A stretch of DNA of 64,000 bases from Methylibium sp. NZG (lineage in GTDB: Bacteria; Pseudomonadota; Gammaproteobacteria; Burkholderiales; Burkholderiaceae_C): positions 62,001 to 126,000 of the forward strand of contig LGRD01000026.1 of NCBI GenBank assembly GCA_001263235.1. Direction: 5' to 3'. The position numbers and the translations under genes are program-made. The notes under the pieces were generated by a model. The model searched no databases. It saw nothing but the letters and a program-made list of their open reading frames with translations, and was not told the origin of the DNA. Positions 51,039 through 60,305 of this stretch are shown in pieces (position 1 is the first letter of the stretch; the number at the start of each line of letters is the position of its first letter).

Positions 51039-51176
51039 GCGAACACTCCTGGCTGACGGCCGGGCGAGTCCACGGTGCGGCTCGGCAGCGGCTTCTGTTT
51101 CGGGTTATGTTACCGGCGCTCGCTGGCGGCCTGCCATCGAGACTAACCATCGACCTTTCACGCCCGCTTGTTCACC

Positions 51177-51866
51177 ATGCCCCAACCTCCCGACCCCGCC
51201 GACGTGCTCGTGATCGTCGCCCACCCGCAGATGGAGCAGTCGCGCGTGAACCGGGCGCTGCAGCGCGCAGCCGTTGCGCTGGAACACCGGGGCGGTGATG
51301 CCGGCACGCCTCGCGTGGCGGTACGCGACCTCTATGCGCTGTACCCCGACTACCTGATCGACGTGGCCGCCGAACAAGCCGCGTTGGCCACAGCAAAACT
51401 GGTCGTCTGGCAGCACCCGATCCACTGGTACAGCATGCCGCCGCTGATGAAGCTGTGGGTGGACGAGGTGCTGACCTACGGCTGGGCCTACGGCGCCGGC
51501 GGCACCGCACTGCAAGGCAAGGACCTGTGGCTGGTGGCGACCACCGGCGGGCCCGAAGAGTCGTACCGGCCCGACAACTCCAACCGCTACTTCTTCGACG
51601 CCTTCCTGCCGCCGTTCGAGCAGACGGCCGCGCTGTGCGGCATGCGCTTTCTGCCCCCCCTGGTGCTGCACGGCGCGCACCGCGCGAGCGACGCCGAGGT
51701 GGCCGCGCACGCTGCCGTGTACGCCGAGCGCTTGGGCAGCCACCCGAACTGGCCCGAGATGGACGAGCTTGCGGCCTGCCCCGCGTGCGAGGTGCCTGCC
51801 GCCGAACGACCGCCAGAGAGTGCGGCGCGGGCCCCAACGCACGTGATCGAGAAAGCGAGCGCCTGA
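51177..51866 (+). CDS. kefF: KefF-like NAD(P)H oxidoreductase, KefC ancillary protein
   Basis: This is a 229-residue flavodoxin-fold protein of the NQO1/KefF family. In E. coli KefF binds FMN and is needed for full activity of the KefC potassium efflux system. Visible are VLVIVAHPQMEQSRVNRALQ near residues 10-29, the substrate-side WQHPIHWYSMPPLMKLWVDE near 79-98, and LVATTGGPEESYRPDN near 119-134. The ATG at 51177 (MPQPPDPADVLV) was chosen; 51168 is an in-frame alternative. Its stop and the KefC start overlap by one base (TGATG), so they are coupled. The longer C-terminal tail (about 205-229) is not conserved. Confidence 0.9.
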   Translation: MPQPPDPADVLVIVAHPQMEQSRVNRALQRAAVALEHRGGDAGTPRVAVRDLYALYPDYLIDVAAEQAALATAKLVVWQHPIHWYSMPPLMKLWVDEVLTYGWAYGAGGTALQGKDLWLVATTGGPEESYRPDNSNRYFFDAFLPPFEQTAALCGMRFLPPLVLHGAHRASDAEVAAHAAVYAERLGSHPNWPEMDELAACPACEVPAAERPPESAARAPTHVIEKASA

Positions 51867-53689
51867 TGGAACACGGCTCGTGGCTGACCGGCACGCTGGT
51901 CTACCTGGCTGCGGCGGTCATTGCCGTGCCGCTGGCCAAGTTTCTCGGCCTGGGGTCGATCATCGGCTACCTCGGCGCGGGCATCCTCATCGGCCCGTGG
52001 GGGCTCAAGTTCGTCACCGACCCACAGGACATGCTGTACTTCGCCGAGTTCGGCGTGGTGCTGATGCTGTTCCTCGTCGGGCTCGAGCTCGAACCGCGCC
52101 GGCTGTGGCAACTGCGCAAGCCGATCTTCGGCTGGGGCAGCGTGCAGTTGTTCGGCTCGGCCGCGCTGATCATGGCGGCCGCGGTGCTGGCCGGCGTGGA
52201 CTGGCGGCTGGCGCTGGTGGCAGCGCTGGGCCTGGGCATGTCGTCCACAGCCATCGGCCTGAGTGCGCTGAACGAGCGCAACCTGATGGGCACGACCTCG
52301 GGCCAGAGCGTGCTCAGCGTGGCGCTGCTGCAAGACGTGGCGGCCATCCCCATCCTCGCCCTCGTGCCGCTGCTGGCCACCGCGCAGGTGGCGAACAGCG
52401 GCGGCGGCTGGCTCGGCGCGGCCAAGGCCATCGGCGTGATCGCCGCCATCATCCTCGGCGGGCGCTTGCTGCTGCGCCCGGCCTTGCGCTGGATTGCGCG
52501 CAGCGACACGCCCGAGATCTTCACCGCCGCATCGCTGCTGCTGGTGGTGGCGACGGCAGCGCTGATGCAGGCCGTCGGCTTGTCGATGGCGCTCGGCGCC
52601 TTCCTGGCCGGCGTGCTGCTGGCGGAAAGCGAATACCGGCGCGAGCTGGAGACCGACATCGAGCCGTTCAAGGGCCTGCTGCTCGGGCTGTTCTTCATTG
52701 CGGTGGGCATGAGCATCGACTTTGCGGTGGTGCTCAACCAGCCTGGCCTGGTGGCGGCCGTGGTGCTGGGGTTCCTGCTGGTGAAGGCACTGGTGCTGTG
52801 GGCCATGAGCCGGGTGATGCCACTGCCGTTGCAGGAGCGGCCGGTGTTCGTGATCCTGCTCGCGCAGGGCGGCGAGTTCGGCTTTGTGGTGTTCCAGACG
52901 GCGCTGGGCGCCAAGGTGATCGACGCTGCCACCTCGTCGCTGCTGGTCGCCGCGGTCGCAATCTCGATGCTGCTGACGCCGCTGCTGCTGGTGGCGGCCG
53001 ACCGCTGGCTGGCGCCGCGGCTGGCCGCGCGCGGGCAAACCAAAATGGACGAGATCAGCGAGCCGCAAGACGCGCCGGTGATCATTGCCGGCCTGGGCCG
53101 CTACGGCCAGATCGTCGGCCGCATGCTGTTCGCCAACGGCATCACGCCGACGGTGCTGGACCACGACGCCGAGCAGATCGAGGCGCTGCGCAAGTTCGGC
53201 TGGTTGTGCTTCTATGGCGACGCGACCCGGCTGGACCTGATGCGCACCGCCGGCGCGCACAAGGCGCGCGTGCTGGTGCTGGCCATCGACGACGTGGAGC
53301 AGAGCGTCGAGGTGGCAAAGATGGTGCGCGAGCACTTCCCGCAACTCACGATCGTCGCCCGCGCCCGCAACGTGACGCACTACTTTCAGTTGCGCGAACT
53401 CGGCGTCACGATGATCGAACGCGAGACCTTCGACTCCGCGCTGATGAGCGCGCGCAGCACGCTGGAGACGATGGGCTGGCAGCCGCACCAGGCGCGCAAC
53501 CTGGCCTTGCGCTTCCGCCGCCACAACATCGAGCAGTTGGACAAGATGGCGCCGCACCGGAAGGACCAAGCCAAGCTCATCGCCGCGGCCAAGCAAGGCC
53601 GCCAGCAACTCGAAGAGCTGTTTGCGCAAGAGCGCCAGGAGGCCGACGAGCGGCGGGCCAGGGCCAGCTGGAACCCGCCGGTGGCGTGA
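51866..53689 (+). CDS. kefC: Glutathione-regulated potassium/proton antiporter KefC-type
   Basis: This is a 607-residue CPA2-family antiporter. The membrane domain (about 1-385, 12-13 helices) begins MEHGSWLTGTLVYLAAAVIA and has the typical LGLGMSSTAIGLSALNERNL near 116-135 and QDVAAIPILALVPLL near 155-169. A RCK/KTN NAD-binding domain starts VIIAGLGRYGQIVGRMLFAN near 407-426 with the Rossmann glycines. KefC releases potassium, acidifying the cell, when glutathione adducts of electrophiles bind. The downstream region (53690-53774) shows short GTCAGGCC repeats but no clear terminator. Coupling to kefF supports the assignment. Confidence 0.92.
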   Translation: MEHGSWLTGTLVYLAAAVIAVPLAKFLGLGSIIGYLGAGILIGPWGLKFVTDPQDMLYFAEFGVVLMLFLVGLELEPRRLWQLRKPIFGWGSVQLFGSAALIMAAAVLAGVDWRLALVAALGLGMSSTAIGLSALNERNLMGTTSGQSVLSVALLQDVAAIPILALVPLLATAQVANSGGGWLGAAKAIGVIAAIILGGRLLLRPALRWIARSDTPEIFTAASLLLVVATAALMQAVGLSMALGAFLAGVLLAESEYRRELETDIEPFKGLLLGLFFIAVGMSIDFAVVLNQPGLVAAVVLGFLLVKALVLWAMSRVMPLPLQERPVFVILLAQGGEFGFVVFQTALGAKVIDAATSSLLVAAVAISMLLTPLLLVAADRWLAPRLAARGQTKMDEISEPQDAPVIIAGLGRYGQIVGRMLFANGITPTVLDHDAEQIEALRKFGWLCFYGDATRLDLMRTAGAHKARVLVLAIDDVEQSVEVAKMVREHFPQLTIVARARNVTHYFQLRELGVTMIERETFDSALMSARSTLETMGWQPHQARNLALRFRRHNIEQLDKMAPHRKDQAKLIAAAKQGRQQLEELFAQERQEADERRARASWNPPVA

Positions 53690-53774
53690 GTGGCGTGGCC
53701 GCTCGGGCAACGTGCGCGATGACTGGCTCGCCCGTCAGGCCAGTCAGGCCCGTCAGATTTGCCCGGCAGCCCCG

Positions 53775-54962
53775 CTACGGAAGAAACTCGACCCGCGTGG
53801 CGACGAGATCGCGCCCCCGGAAACTGCCCCGCACGCGCAGCTTCACGGCGTCGGCCAGGGCCTCCGGGCGCGCGGGTGCCACGAACTCTGCAGCGCTGGC
53901 ATCGACGCGCACCCGACGCACCCGAAACGCAGACGGCGACTCGAATGCGGTCACGGCGCCGCTGAGCAAGAAGACCACCGGCTCACCCTCTTCGATCAGC
54001 GTCACGAGGTCGGCCTGCACCACGCCGTCCTGCAGCTTGCCCACCACCGCCACGCGCGCTCCGTCGGCCCTGACCGCGGCACGGTTTCCGGCGTTGGTGG
54101 CGTTCACGAGAAGGTTCTCGAGTGCGAAGGTCGGTCCGCTCTGGAAGCCGGTCACGACGCCTTCGACATAGATGAAGTCGAGGTTGGCAGGCAGCGGCTG
54201 GTCGGCCACCAGCCGCTCCACCGCCCACGGCTGGCCGCTGACGGGCGCGCGCTGCGACGACACGCGGACCACCATGCCGTCCTCCAGCGCCCGGCGCAAT
54301 TGCACTGCCGCGGCGTCGTAGACCACGGTGCGGCGGCCCACCACCAGCGTTCGCGCCACGGCGTCGAGCTGGCTCACCCGGCCCCGCAGCTCAAAGCGCG
54401 GCGGCACGGCGCCCGTGCCGAGCCGCTCGACCCGGCTGGCGCGCACCTGCCCTGCCGAGCCGCCCAGCGGCCCATGCACTTCCACCAGGTCGCCCGGCTG
54501 CAACCCGGGCAGTCCGATGCCGGGGTCGACCACGCTCGCGTTGCCGAGCAGCACCTGGGACTCCAGTACCGACAACGTCGTGCCGGCGCCATCGGCCGCC
54601 ATCACGACGCCGCGCACTGCGGGCCGAACCCGTATCGTGCGCGCCGAACCGCGCGCAGCATCGGCCTGCACCGTGCCCTGCACCTCGACCCACATGCCCA
54701 GGCGCAGGTCGTCGGCGGGCAGCGGGTTGTCGAAGCCGTCGACGACGGCCGCCGACTCGCGCGCGTACTGCACGCCGTTCACCGTCACGCTGTCGCCGTC
54801 GATGGCCTTGAGCACGCCGACGTTGACCGTGGGTTGTGCGCCGGTGCCTTCTTCTCCTGCCCCACCGCAACCGACCAGCAGGGCCAAGCCGGCCCCCAGC
54901 GTCAACGCGAGTCGACGCAAGGACGACAGCCCAAGCAGCACGTCGTGAGGACTCAACTTCAT
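53775..54962 (-). CDS. DUF5666-family exported lipoprotein
   Basis: This is a 395-residue lipoprotein (lipobox LLVGC, acylated cysteine near residue 32, after MKLSPHDVLLGLSSLRRLAL). The mature part has repeated DUF5666 beta-modules, each with the pattern of a short phrase such as VNGVQYA, followed by LGMWVEVQGTVQ, DLVEVHGPL or ARVAVVGKL. These modules suggest a repeat beta-fold similar to OB-like domains. Function unknown. It overlaps the DUF6502 gene stop by four bases, so the two are coupled. The operon is divergent from the DUF1800-DUF1501-cytochrome c genes, a neighbourhood that suggests a shared extracytoplasmic process. Confidence 0.8.
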   Translation of the reverse strand: MKLSPHDVLLGLSSLRRLALTLGAGLALLVGCGGAGEEGTGAQPTVNVGVLKAIDGDSVTVNGVQYARESAAVVDGFDNPLPADDLRLGMWVEVQGTVQADAARGSARTIRVRPAVRGVVMAADGAGTTLSVLESQVLLGNASVVDPGIGLPGLQPGDLVEVHGPLGGSAGQVRASRVERLGTGAVPPRFELRGRVSQLDAVARTLVVGRRTVVYDAAAVQLRRALEDGMVVRVSSQRAPVSGQPWAVERLVADQPLPANLDFIYVEGVVTGFQSGPTFALENLLVNATNAGNRAAVRADGARVAVVGKLQDGVVQADLVTLIEEGEPVVFLLSGAVTAFESPSAFRVRRVRVDASAAEFVAPARPEALADAVKLRVRGSFRGRDLVATRVEFLP

Positions 54963-55945
54963 TCCTTGCTCCCCTTGGCTTTGCGGGCGACTGGCCCTCG
55001 GCCGGGCGGTTTGACGGTGGCCGCTTTGCCGTGGCCGGTGTTGTCGGTCTTGGCGATGCCTGAGGCCTTGGCCCGCCGCGGGGCAGACGCCACGGGCGGC
55101 GGTGGGCGCTCCTCCGGAGCGAAATAGGTGTACAGGCCCAAGCGCATGCGCCACTGGTTGTCGGGCGCCGCTGCGTCGAGGTCGCTGAGCGATTGCAGGT
55201 TCTGACGCAGGCCGCCCAGCACGTCGCGCCAGGCATCGCGTGCGAGGTCGGTGGCGTGGCGGGCCGAGGCCTGGGTGAGCCCGCCAACGAAGATCGCGCG
55301 CTCCAACAGCGGCGGCGGGTTGGACAGCATGTTCATCAGCACGGCCGAGAGGTGATCGCCCACGTTGGCGCCGGCGATGCGCATCAGTTCATCGGCAGAG
55401 CGCGACGGCGCGTACTCGCGCTGCAACAGCACCACATGGTCACCGTCCACCTGAACGGAGCCGACGCGGAGCATCTCGTCGAGCAACGCGCGTGCATGCA
55501 TGTCCTTCGAGACCGCCGCCGCCAGGCCGGCAAAACTGGCCTCGCCCGCAGCACCTGAGCGCGGCAGACGGCGTGGCTGGCCGGCCGTGTCGAGGTAGGT
55601 CGGGTCGGTCGCCCAGCGCAAGCGCGCCTGCACCGCCGCCGACGGCCGCTGCGCCACCGTGGCCGCGGGCGCTTCCAGCAGACGCTTGACCTCGCGCCGC
55701 CGGATGCCGGTGGTCACGCTGATGTTGCTCACCGTGGGCAACTTGCCCTGCGCCGCAAACGAGCGGGCGCTGGCCAGCACGAACGCAGCTTTCAACAGGT
55801 CTTCTGCCTGCGCGTAGCGCAACTCCCGCGACAGCAGCAAGCCCGCCAGAGGTTCGAGCATGGCGAGCGCAGCGTCGAGGCTGGCTTTTTGAGGAGGCGG
55901 GTTGTCTTGCAAGGCAGTTTTCGCTGAAGAGTGCATTTTGCCCAT
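54959..55945 (-). CDS. DUF6502-family protein
   Basis: This is a 328-residue cytoplasmic protein with a winged-helix-like N-terminal part (LLLSRELRYAQAEDLLKAAF near residues 35-54, then TVSNISVTTGIRRREVKRLL near 70-89). This resembles the DUF6502 family, often encoded next to DUF5666 lipoproteins. A basic, proline-rich tail (about 280-328) ends KAKGSKE. Starts at 55945 (MGKMHSSAK) and 55936 are possible; the reading frame also extends to 56065. The DNA-binding appearance suggests it could regulate its partner or the divergent DUF1800 operon, but this is inference. Confidence 0.75.
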   Translation of the reverse strand: MGKMHSSAKTALQDNPPPQKASLDAALAMLEPLAGLLLSRELRYAQAEDLLKAAFVLASARSFAAQGKLPTVSNISVTTGIRRREVKRLLEAPAATVAQRPSAAVQARLRWATDPTYLDTAGQPRRLPRSGAAGEASFAGLAAAVSKDMHARALLDEMLRVGSVQVDGDHVVLLQREYAPSRSADELMRIAGANVGDHLSAVLMNMLSNPPPLLERAIFVGGLTQASARHATDLARDAWRDVLGGLRQNLQSLSDLDAAAPDNQWRMRLGLYTYFAPEERPPPPVASAPRRAKASGIAKTDNTGHGKAATVKPPGRGPVARKAKGSKE

Positions 55946-56130
55946 GAACTGGGCGATTCGACCAAAGCCCGGGTCGAAAAGTGTCCAGCTTTCTGTGACG
56001 CGACAACGTAAAGATCTGAAAACGGCAACCCGATCGGCGCATTCGTCTCCTACACTCGTTGCCATGTGCTAATTGCACATGCCACTCAAGTTTCGGAATC
56101 GTTCGACCTTCGGACGCCTTGGAGATGTTC

Positions 56131-58056
56131 ATGCGCTCAACCCCAACCGATCCGCCCGGCCTGCGCCGCACCCTCGGACATGGCCAGCCGCCGACGCTGG
56201 CCCAGCCCCCATCGCCATCGGCTCGCGGGCGGCTCCTCGGAACAATGGCAGTGCTCGCCCTGGCGGGTTGCGGAGGTGGCGGAGCATCGTCGGACCCGGT
56301 TGCTGGCGGGCCTGCGCCTGCTCCTGCGCCGGCTCCCGCGCCGGCACCAAGTCCTGCGCCTGCGCCTGCTCCGGCCCCTGCCCCCGGCGCACCGATCGGC
56401 GCAAATCCCGACCCGCAAATCCTGGCCGAACAACGCACCGAGTTGCTGGCGCTGCCGGTGCAGGCACGGGTGCCGGTGCAGGCACGGGTGCCGGTGCAGG
56501 CACGGGCGCGTTCGGCGGTGCGCTTTCTCAACCAGGCCACGTTCGGCGCGCGCGACGCCGATGTGACGGCGCTGCGCACCGAGTGGCGCAAGGGCTGGCT
56601 GGACAAGCAGTTCGCCCTGGCGGTGCCGAAGCCGCACTGGGACCACGTGCTGGCCGACCGCCTCGCGTGGGCGGCCGAAGACCCGACCCGGGTCGTCACC
56701 GACGCGCCCGTGGCGGTCTGGGACTGGTCGGTCTGGCAGAACTACCTCAGCAGCCCGGACCAGTTGCGCAAGCGGGCCGGCTACGCGTTGTCGCAGATTT
56801 TGGTCGTGTCGATCACGTCGCTCGTCAACCCGACGAACAGACCGTTGCTGACGGCCGGCTACCTCGACGTCCTTGAGGAGGGCGCCTTCGGCAACTTCCG
56901 CCAACTGCTCGAAGACGTGTCGCTCAACCCGGCGATGGGCATGTACCTGTCGCACCGTGGCAACCGCCGGGCGCAGTACGACGGCGCCGGCCAGCCGGTT
57001 CGCATGCCGGACGAAAACTACGCGCGTGAGGTGATGCAGCTCTTCACCATCGGCACCACGGTGCTCAACAACGACGGCACGCCAGCGCTGCTGGCAGGCC
57101 AGCCGCAGGAGACCTACTCGCAAGACGACGTGACCCAGCTCGCCCGTGTTTTCACCGGCTGGGACTGGCAGCCCACCCGGGCCGACAGCGAGCACCTGAG
57201 GTTGCCGATGCGCCACGTTGCCGCCAACCACGCGCCGGAGCAAAAGCGCTTCCTGGGCGTCACCATCCCCGCCGGCACCGACGGGCCGACGAGCCTGCGG
57301 ATCGCGCTGGACACGCTGTTCAACCACCCCAACGTCGGCCCGTTCATCGGCAAGCAGTTGATCCAGCGCCTGGTCACCAGCAACCCGAGCCCGGCCTATG
57401 TGGCACGTGTGGCGGCCAAGTTCAACAACAACGGCAGCGGCGTGCGCGGCGACATGAAGGCGGTGTTCACGCAGGTGCTGAGCGACCCCGAGGCGGCAAC
57501 GCCGCTTCACATCGCCAGCCCGGCGCCGACCTGGGGCAAGCTGCGCGAGCCGGTGCTGCGCTTTGCGCAGATGGCGCGGGCGTTGAACGTGTCCTCGGCA
57601 GGCGAGATCTGGTTCATCGGCGACCTGTCCGACCCCGCCACCCGGCTCGGCCAGAGCCCGCTGCGCGCACCGACCGTGTTCAACTTCTATCACGCGGGTT
57701 ACGCACCACCGAACACCACGATCTCGGCGCAGGGGCTGAAGGCGCCCGAGTTCGAGATCCTCAACGAGGTCTCGGTGGCGGGCATGGTGAACTACCTGCA
57801 GACATTCCTGAGCAACCCGCCGGTGCGGCTGACGCTGGACTTCACCCGCGAGCTGGCGCTGGCAGGTGACCCGGCCGCGCTGGTGGCGAGCCTGGACCTG
57901 CGGCTGGCGAACGAGTCACTCTCGACGGCGACGCGCAACCGCATCACCACCACCCTCACCGCGCTGCCCGCCACCACCGACGCGCAGCGGCTCAACCGCG
58001 TGCGCACCGCCTACCTGATGGTGATGGCCGCGCCCGAATTCATCGTCCAGAAGTGA
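56131..58056 (+). CDS. DUF1800-family exported lipoprotein
   Basis: This is a 641-residue lipoprotein (lipobox LALAGC, cysteine near residue 47, after a long basic leader). The start ATG 56131 is preceded by GGAG at 56121-56124 with a six-base gap; ATG 56125 is in frame but too close to it. The mature N-terminus is low-complexity: Ala-Pro repeats, then three VPVQAR units. The DUF1800 domain begins ARSAVRFLNQATFGARDADV near residue 129 and continues with PDENYAREVMQLFTIG near 298-313 and HPNVGPFIGKQLIQRLV near 400-416. DUF1800 proteins are almost always paired with DUF1501 proteins, as here. Function unknown; a role in an extracytoplasmic oxidation is possible. Confidence 0.88.
   Translation: MRSTPTDPPGLRRTLGHGQPPTLAQPPSPSARGRLLGTMAVLALAGCGGGGASSDPVAGGPAPAPAPAPAPAPSPAPAPAPAPAPGAPIGANPDPQILAEQRTELLALPVQARVPVQARVPVQARARSAVRFLNQATFGARDADVTALRTEWRKGWLDKQFALAVPKPHWDHVLADRLAWAAEDPTRVVTDAPVAVWDWSVWQNYLSSPDQLRKRAGYALSQILVVSITSLVNPTNRPLLTAGYLDVLEEGAFGNFRQLLEDVSLNPAMGMYLSHRGNRRAQYDGAGQPVRMPDENYAREVMQLFTIGTTVLNNDGTPALLAGQPQETYSQDDVTQLARVFTGWDWQPTRADSEHLRLPMRHVAANHAPEQKRFLGVTIPAGTDGPTSLRIALDTLFNHPNVGPFIGKQLIQRLVTSNPSPAYVARVAAKFNNNGSGVRGDMKAVFTQVLSDPEAATPLHIASPAPTWGKLREPVLRFAQMARALNVSSAGEIWFIGDLSDPATRLGQSPLRAPTVFNFYHAGYAPPNTTISAQGLKAPEFEILNEVSVAGMVNYLQTFLSNPPVRLTLDFTRELALAGDPAALVASLDLRLANESLSTATRNRITTTLTALPATTDAQRLNRVRTAYLMVMAAPEFIVQK
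56455..56508 (+). repeat. Three tandem 18-bp repeats in the DUF1800 gene
   Basis: CCGGTGCAGGCACGGGTG is repeated at 56455-56472, 56473-56490 and 56491-56508, the last with one change. They encode PVQARV-type units in a flexible segment between the lipidated N-terminus and the DUF1800 domain. The upstream 56310-56390 stretch encodes a further Pro-Ala repeat. Copy number may vary between strains since each unit is six codons. Confidence 0.9.
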
Positions 58057-58070
58057 AGGGAGACACTGCC

Positions 58071-59438
58071 ATGACCCACCTGTCCACCCGCCGTGCATTC
58101 CTGCGCCGCAACGGCGCACTGGCCGCCGCCCTGGGCGGCGCCGCCGCACCCTGGGCGCTGAACCTGGCAGCGCTGTCGGCCGCGTCGGCGCAAACCGCGG
58201 GCGACGACTACCGCGCCCTCGTTTGCATCTTCCTGGCTGGCGCGAACGACAACCACAACACCGTGGTGCCGCTCGATGCGGCCACGCATGCCGAGTACCT
58301 GCGCATCCGCAGCTCGATTGCGCTGCCGCTGGCCGGGCTCGACGCGACCGAGGTGCTGCCCACCAACCCGTGGCCGGACGGCCGGCGCATGGCGCTCAAC
58401 CCGGGCCTGGCGCCGCTCAAGCCACTGTTCGACAACGGGCGTGTGGCCTTGGCCATGAACGTCGGCCCGATGGTGGGGCCGGTGACGCTGGCCCAGTACA
58501 ACGCGGGCGTCGGGCGACCGCGCAGCCTGTTTTCCCACAACGACCAGCAAAGCACGTGGCGCGCGGGCTCGGTCGATTCGCCCACCGGCTGGGGTGGCCG
58601 CATGGCCGACCTGGTGCTCAGCGGCAACGGCGCGGGCGGCATCTTCACCGCGGTCACCACCGGCGGCGGCTTGTTCCTCACCGGCAACAGCGCGGCGGCG
58701 TACCAAGTGGGCGCCGCCGGCTCCACGCAGGTCGCCCGCGTGTTCGGCAGCGACGCCGCCACCGCCGACCTGAAGGCACTGATGCAGCAAGCCAGCCCGC
58801 ATGTGCTGCAGGAAACGCACGCCGCTGTGGCCCGCAGCTCGATCGCGGCCGACCTCAGCCTGCGCGGCGCGTTGGCGGCGAACCCGGCGCCGGTTGTCTT
58901 TCCCGCCACGTCGCTGGGCCAGCAGTTGCAGGTGGTGGCAAGGATGATCGCCTCTCGCTCGACGCTGGGCGTCAAGCGCCAGGTGTTCTACGTCAGCCTG
59001 GGCGGCTGGGACATGCACGACAACCTGATCGCCAACCACACCGGCCTGCTGGCGCAGGTGGCCGATGCGATGAAGGCCTTCTACGACGCCACCGTGGCCA
59101 TGGGAGTGGCCGCGAAGGTGACCACCTTCACCGCCTCGGACTTCGGCCGCACGCTGGCCAACAACGGCGACGGCTCCGACCACGGCTGGGGCAGCTACCA
59201 CTTCGTGATGGGCGACGCGGTGGAGGGCCGTCGCTGGGTCGGCCAACTGCCGGCGATGGCCATGAACGGCCCGCACGACGTGGGCGGCGGGCGCCTGCTG
59301 CCCAACATCTCGGTCGACCAGTACGCTGCCACGCTGGCCACCTGGTTCGGCGTGGCGCCAGGCAACCTGAGCACGGTGATCCCTCGCATCGGCCAGTACG
59401 CCAGCGCCAATCTGGGCTTCATGAAGGCGCCGGTGTGA
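58071..59438 (+). CDS. DUF1501-family protein with Tat signal
   Basis: This is a 455-residue exported protein. The leader MTHLSTRRAFLRRNGALAAA has a twin-arginine motif and an alanine-rich h-region. The DUF1501 (sulfatase/phosphatase-like) fold shows LVCIFLAGANDNHNTVVPLD near residues 49-68, LFSHNDQQSTWRAG near 152-165, VFYVSLGGWDMHDN near 304-317 and, near 352-376, FTASDFGRTLANNGDGSDHG followed by WGSY. In alkaline-phosphatase-like folds these regions would hold metal ligands; DxH, SH and DHG patterns are present. Function unknown. It starts 14 bases after the DUF1800 stop and is coupled to a cytochrome c by a one-base overlap (TGATG). Confidence 0.88.
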   Translation: MTHLSTRRAFLRRNGALAAALGGAAAPWALNLAALSAASAQTAGDDYRALVCIFLAGANDNHNTVVPLDAATHAEYLRIRSSIALPLAGLDATEVLPTNPWPDGRRMALNPGLAPLKPLFDNGRVALAMNVGPMVGPVTLAQYNAGVGRPRSLFSHNDQQSTWRAGSVDSPTGWGGRMADLVLSGNGAGGIFTAVTTGGGLFLTGNSAAAYQVGAAGSTQVARVFGSDAATADLKALMQQASPHVLQETHAAVARSSIAADLSLRGALAANPAPVVFPATSLGQQLQVVARMIASRSTLGVKRQVFYVSLGGWDMHDNLIANHTGLLAQVADAMKAFYDATVAMGVAAKVTTFTASDFGRTLANNGDGSDHGWGSYHFVMGDAVEGRRWVGQLPAMAMNGPHDVGGGRLLPNISVDQYAATLATWFGVAPGNLSTVIPRIGQYASANLGFMKAPV

Positions 59439-60259
59439 TGCGCGCGGCGCTGGCGGCTGCAGCGTGCGCGGCGTTGCTGGGCACGATCGGCGCGCCCTCG
59501 CACGCGCAGGACGCAGCACAAGGCAAACGGCTGTTCGACGACACGCCCAACGTGTCGGGGTTGAACAACCTCACCGGCAACTGCGGCAGTTGCCACGGGA
59601 CGGTGGAAAACCGGCGCATCAAAATCGGCGGCAGCCGCTACGCCGAGATCAGCGTCGCGCAAGCCAGCGACCGCTTTCGCATTGCCGTGGCCTCGGTCGG
59701 TGCGATGCAGCAGTTCGATGCGCTGACGGCCGAGCAGGTCCAGGACCTCGCCGCCTACCTGGCCGACACGCCCCGCGTGAGCGAAGCTCAACTCGACTTC
59801 ACCGCGACGGCGGTCAACGCAGCGACCGCGCCGAAGTCGGTGGTGCTGCGACACGCTGTGGCGGCGTCGCGAACGCTGCGCGTGGTGGGGGTCGCGGTTG
59901 ACGGCCCGGACGCCACCCGCTTTGTGCGCAGCGCCGACGCGTGCGACGGGCAGACGCTGATGCCTGGCGGCACCTGTGCTGTGAGCCTGCAGTTTGCCGC
60001 GACCGACACCGCCGGTCGCACCGGCCGGCTGGTGCTCACGCTGGAGGAGAGCGGTTCGGCCGCAGCGTTCACCCGATCGGTGGCGCTCAATGGCGCGGTG
60101 TCGCCGGGCGTTGGGCCACCAGCGCCCACGCCCGGGGCGGCGTCGGCCGCCGACGGTGGCGGCGGGGGGGCAGTGTCGGCGGCATGGCTGGCAGGGCTGG
60201 CGCTGGCGGTGCTGTCGTTGGCGGTCCTGTCGCTGGGTCGGGCACGTCGCACGGGTTGA
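59438..60259 (+). CDS. Cytochrome c-like protein with C-terminal membrane-sorting tail
   Basis: This is a 273-residue exported protein. The signal peptide MRAALAAAACAALLGTIGAP precedes a single class-I cytochrome c domain (about 25-110) with heme site CGSCHG near residue 50. A beta-rich domain (about 115-225) follows, resembling choice-of-anchor or Ig-like domains. The C-terminus has ADGGGGGAVSAAWLAGLALA near 239-258, further hydrophobic residues and a basic end GRARRTG. This Gly-rich, helix, basic order resembles GlyGly-CTERM sorting signals processed by rhombosortase, so surface anchoring is possible. It overlaps the DUF1501 stop by one base and would supply electron transfer to that system. 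Confidence 0.82.
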   Translation: MRAALAAAACAALLGTIGAPSHAQDAAQGKRLFDDTPNVSGLNNLTGNCGSCHGTVENRRIKIGGSRYAEISVAQASDRFRIAVASVGAMQQFDALTAEQVQDLAAYLADTPRVSEAQLDFTATAVNAATAPKSVVLRHAVAASRTLRVVGVAVDGPDATRFVRSADACDGQTLMPGGTCAVSLQFAATDTAGRTGRLVLTLEESGSAAAFTRSVALNGAVSPGVGPPAPTPGAASAADGGGGGAVSAAWLAGLALAVLSLAVLSLGRARRTG

Positions 60260-60305
60260 CCGTCGTTACCGCAGACAACGCCCGAGCCGTGTACCCGCGC
60301 CGCAC

